Positions 4,992-6,423 of a stretch of 6,423 nt of DNA are shown one piece after another. The translations under genes and the position numbers were made by a program. Under the pieces are notes generated by a model. The model had not been told where the DNA came from and did not search any database. It saw nothing but the letters and a program-made list of their open reading frames with translations. Source of the DNA: CAZVUW01 sp964629825 (GTDB lineage: Bacteria > Actinomycetota > Nitriliruptoria > Euzebyales > Egibacteraceae); the NCBI GenBank assembly GCA_964629825.1, contig CAZVUW010000132.1, positions 1-6,423 of the forward strand, read 5' to 3'. Every line of letters begins with the position of its first letter. Positions within the stretch are counted from its first letter, which is position 1.

Positions 4992-5155
4992 ACGGCGCGC
5001 CTGCAACCTCGGTGGATTGTGGCCGCTGACGCGATCGCTGCCTGAGCGGCTCGTGCGGCCGGCCGTCGCGGCCGGGGGGCTCTGCGTGGGGTGCGCTCCA
5101 GGCCAGCGCTGACGCCCGTGCTGCTCACCCGTTACGTCCCGGAGGCCACTGCCCC
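4992..5155 (+). promoter_or_regulatory. GC-rich structured leader of rplS
   Basis: This is the predicted 5' untranslated region of rplS. GCCGCT 5022-5027 pairs with AGCGGC 5045-5050 (6 bp, extendable by a G-U pair; 17-nt loop). CCGGCCG 5059-5065 pairs with CGGCCGG 5069-5075 as a 7-bp stem with a TCG loop. CAGCGCTG at 5104-5111 is a short palindrome. The ribosome binding site GGAGG is at 5141-5145, 10 nt before ATG 5156. No convincing leader peptide or known r-protein leader motif is recognised. An L19 leader family is known in low-GC Firmicutes, but I cannot match this sequence to it. Confidence 0.35.
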
Positions 5156-5515
5156 ATGAACCGCACCGACCTGGTCGACATCGAGAACCTGCGCACCGAC
5201 GTGCCGGACTTCCGTCCCGGCGACACCGTGCGCGTCCACGTCAAGGTGGTCGAGGGCAACCGCAGCCGCCTCCAGGTCTTCGAGGGCGATGTGATCGCCC
5301 GGCGCGGCAGCGGCATCCGCGAGACCTTCACCGTGCGCAAGATCAGCTTCAACGGCATCGGTGTCGAGCGGACCTTCCCCGTGCACGCCCCGGTGATCGA
5401 CCACATCGAGGTGGTCCGCCGCGGCAAGGTGCGGCGCGCGAAGCTGTACTACCTGCGCGACCGCGTCGGCAAGAAGGCCAAGATCAAGGAGCGCCGCGAG
5501 CCGGCGGGCGCCTGA
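5156..5515 (+). CDS. rplS: 50S ribosomal protein L19
   Basis: L19 sits at the 30S-50S interface of the large subunit and helps form an intersubunit bridge. The gene encodes 119 residues, the normal length (113-120). It begins MNRTDLVDIENLRTDVPDF, then RPGDTVRVHVKVVEGNRSR, then the signature LQVFEGDVIARRGSGIRETFTVRKIS, and FPVHAPVIDHIEVVRRGKVRRAKLYYLRDRVGKKAKIKER. All are canonical. GGAGG at 5141-5145 lies 10 nt before the ATG. It has its own promoter after a 231-bp gap, so it is probably transcribed independently of the rpsP-trmD-lepB unit, with read-through possible. The second lepB starts 22 nt after its stop and is likely co-transcribed. Confidence 0.97.
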   Translation: MNRTDLVDIENLRTDVPDFRPGDTVRVHVKVVEGNRSRLQVFEGDVIARRGSGIRETFTVRKISFNGIGVERTFPVHAPVIDHIEVVRRGKVRRAKLYYLRDRVGKKAKIKERREPAGA

Positions 5516-5537
5516 GCCCCCGGGGCCAGGCGAGGAC

Positions 5538-6368
5538 ATGGCAGCGGACGCCGACCGAGGCTGGCCCTCGGAGCAGACGGAGCACGCCGGGCCGGCCGAC
5601 ATCGAGCCGGCGGGTCAGTCACAGCAAGACCACCGTCCGGATGAGGACGCCGGGCCTTCGGCTGAGCAGGCGGGATCCAAGAAGGGCGGCCTCCTGACCG
5701 AGCTGCCGGTGCTCATCCTGATCGCCTTCGTGCTGGCGATCCTGATGAAGACCTTCCTGGTGCAGGCCTTCTACATCCCGTCGTCGTCGATGGAGCCGAC
5801 CCTGCTCATCAACGACCGGGTGCTCGTCAACAAGCTGGCCTACACGTTCCGGGAGCCCCGGCGCGGCGAGATCGTCGTGTTCAAGGAGCGCGCCGTCGAC
5901 CCACAGGACCTCGACGGGCCCGGCTTCTTCGAGAACCTCCTCGACTCCCTTCGCAGCGGCATCGGGCTGTCCTCGGCCTCCCAGAAGGACTTCATCAAGC
6001 GCGTGATCGGCCTGCCGGGCGAGATGGTCGAGATGCGCGACGGCGTCGTCTACATCGACGGCGTCGCGCTGGAGGAGGCGCCCACCACCGAGGGCGGCTA
6101 TCTGTCCTCCCGCGATCTCACGGACTTCGGACCGACGCTGGTGCCCGACGACCACTACTTCATGATGGGCGACAACCGGCCGAGCTCGGCCGACTCGCGC
6201 TCGAGCCTGGGGACGATCCACCGCGACGATCTGATCGGCCGCGCCTTCGTCCTCATCTGGCCCTTCGGCCGCGCGCGAACCCTGCCCATCCCCGACTATC
6301 CGGGCGTGCCCGACTCGGTCGAGGCTGCCGAGGACGAGGAGCCCCTGGCGCTACCCTTGGCGTCCTGA
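5538..6368 (+). CDS. lepB: Type I signal peptidase (second copy, downstream of rplS)
   Basis: This is a second membrane-anchored Ser/Lys signal peptidase, 276 residues. A charged, disordered-looking cytoplasmic N-terminus of about 50 residues is rich in Glu, Asp, Gln and Pro. One membrane segment follows (about 54-74). Box B reads FYIPSSSMEPTL with nucleophile Ser84. Box C is GEIVVFKER (110-118). Box D is IKRVIGLPGE with base Lys154. Box E is GDNRPSSADSR (211-221). Unlike the first copy it keeps the standard SMxPTL. It also has a longer insert between boxes D and E and an acidic C-terminal tail of about 30 residues after WPFGRAR. ATG 5538 lies 22 nt after rplS; GAGGA at 5532-5536 is only 1 nt away, so CCAGG at 5526-5530 (7-nt spacing) is the likelier binding site. 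No other in-frame ATG occurs before the membrane segment. This position, directly after rplS, is the usual actinobacterial lepB site. The TGA stop overlaps the next ATG. Confidence 0.94.
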   Translation: MAADADRGWPSEQTEHAGPADIEPAGQSQQDHRPDEDAGPSAEQAGSKKGGLLTELPVLILIAFVLAILMKTFLVQAFYIPSSSMEPTLLINDRVLVNKLAYTFREPRRGEIVVFKERAVDPQDLDGPGFFENLLDSLRSGIGLSSASQKDFIKRVIGLPGEMVEMRDGVVYIDGVALEEAPTTEGGYLSSRDLTDFGPTLVPDDHYFMMGDNRPSSADSRSSLGTIHRDDLIGRAFVLIWPFGRARTLPIPDYPGVPDSVEAAEDEEPLALPLAS

Positions 6369-6423
6369 TGAGCGCTGAAGACCTCGAGCGGTATGAGACG
6401 GAGATGGAGCTCCAGCTCTACCG
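6368..6423 (+). CDS. DUF2469-family protein, 5' end only
   Basis: ATG 6368 overlaps the lepB stop by one base (TGATG) and the frame runs open to the window edge. It gives 18 complete codons, MSAEDLERYETEMELQLY, plus two bases. This opening is the very conserved N-terminus of the small actinobacterial DUF2469 family (about 100 residues; Rv2901c in Mycobacterium tuberculosis). Its function is unknown. In other actinobacteria it lies downstream of lepB and rnhB; here it follows lepB directly and is probably translationally coupled to it. There is no clear Shine-Dalgarno in the preceding coding sequence (CCTTGGCGTCCTG). Only the N-terminus can be judged. Confidence 0.85.
   Translation, partial: MSAEDLERYETEMELQLY

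Noticed and set aside
5012..5029. Five-codon leader peptide (GTG GAT TGT GGC CGC TGA) in the rplS leader
   Set aside because: No Shine-Dalgarno, no run of regulatory codons, and a frame this short arises easily by chance.
5017..5112. Small open frame from a TTG in the rplS leader
   Set aside because: Rare start codon without a ribosome binding site, covering the hairpin region; no recognisable protein features.

Overview
The window is a very GC-rich, densely packed stretch of bacterial chromosome. It holds the translation/secretion housekeeping cluster ffh - rpsP - khpA - rimM - trmD - lepB - rplS - lepB, followed by the first codons of a DUF2469-type gene. The DUF2469 start, the HExxHxxGxxD mini-metallopeptidase, the long Ala/Glu-rich tail on S16 and the TANNNT-type -10 boxes all point to an actinobacterium (Actinomycetota). 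The sequence does not settle the class; the rearranged gene order suggests a lineage away from the well-studied Mycobacterium and Streptomyces groups, but that is inference.

Layout. Bases 1-549 are the 3' end of ffh (SRP54 M domain). A small zincin-type metallopeptidase (937-593, minus strand) converges on ffh. It diverges, across a 77-bp promoter region, from a CaCA-family Ca2+/cation antiporter (1015-1974). A 180-bp gap then carries an extended -10 promoter and a chain of short perfect stem-loops leading to rpsP (2155-2676). The genes khpA (2689-2928), rimM (2961-3446) and trmD (3498-4205) follow closely. A first type I signal peptidase gene (4202-4924) overlaps the trmD stop by 4 bases. 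A 231-bp gap with a good sigma70-like promoter and a GC-rich leader precedes rplS (5156-5515). A second signal peptidase gene (5538-6368) comes next, and its stop overlaps the start of the DUF2469 gene by one base.

Together these genes link ribosome assembly (S16, RimM, L19, probably KhpA), tRNA maturation (TrmD m1G37) and protein export (Ffh targeting, two LepB signal peptidases). All coding genes are intact apart from the two cut by the window edges. I see no insertion sequence, CRISPR array, tRNA or rRNA, and no evidence of a new defence or mobile system. The points most worth a second look are the hairpin chain in the rpsP leader, the pair of divergent signal peptidases around rplS, the absence of rnhB between lepB and the DUF2469 gene, and two candidate leaderless starts (the metallopeptidase and trmD). 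The longest stretch without a gene is 231 bp.
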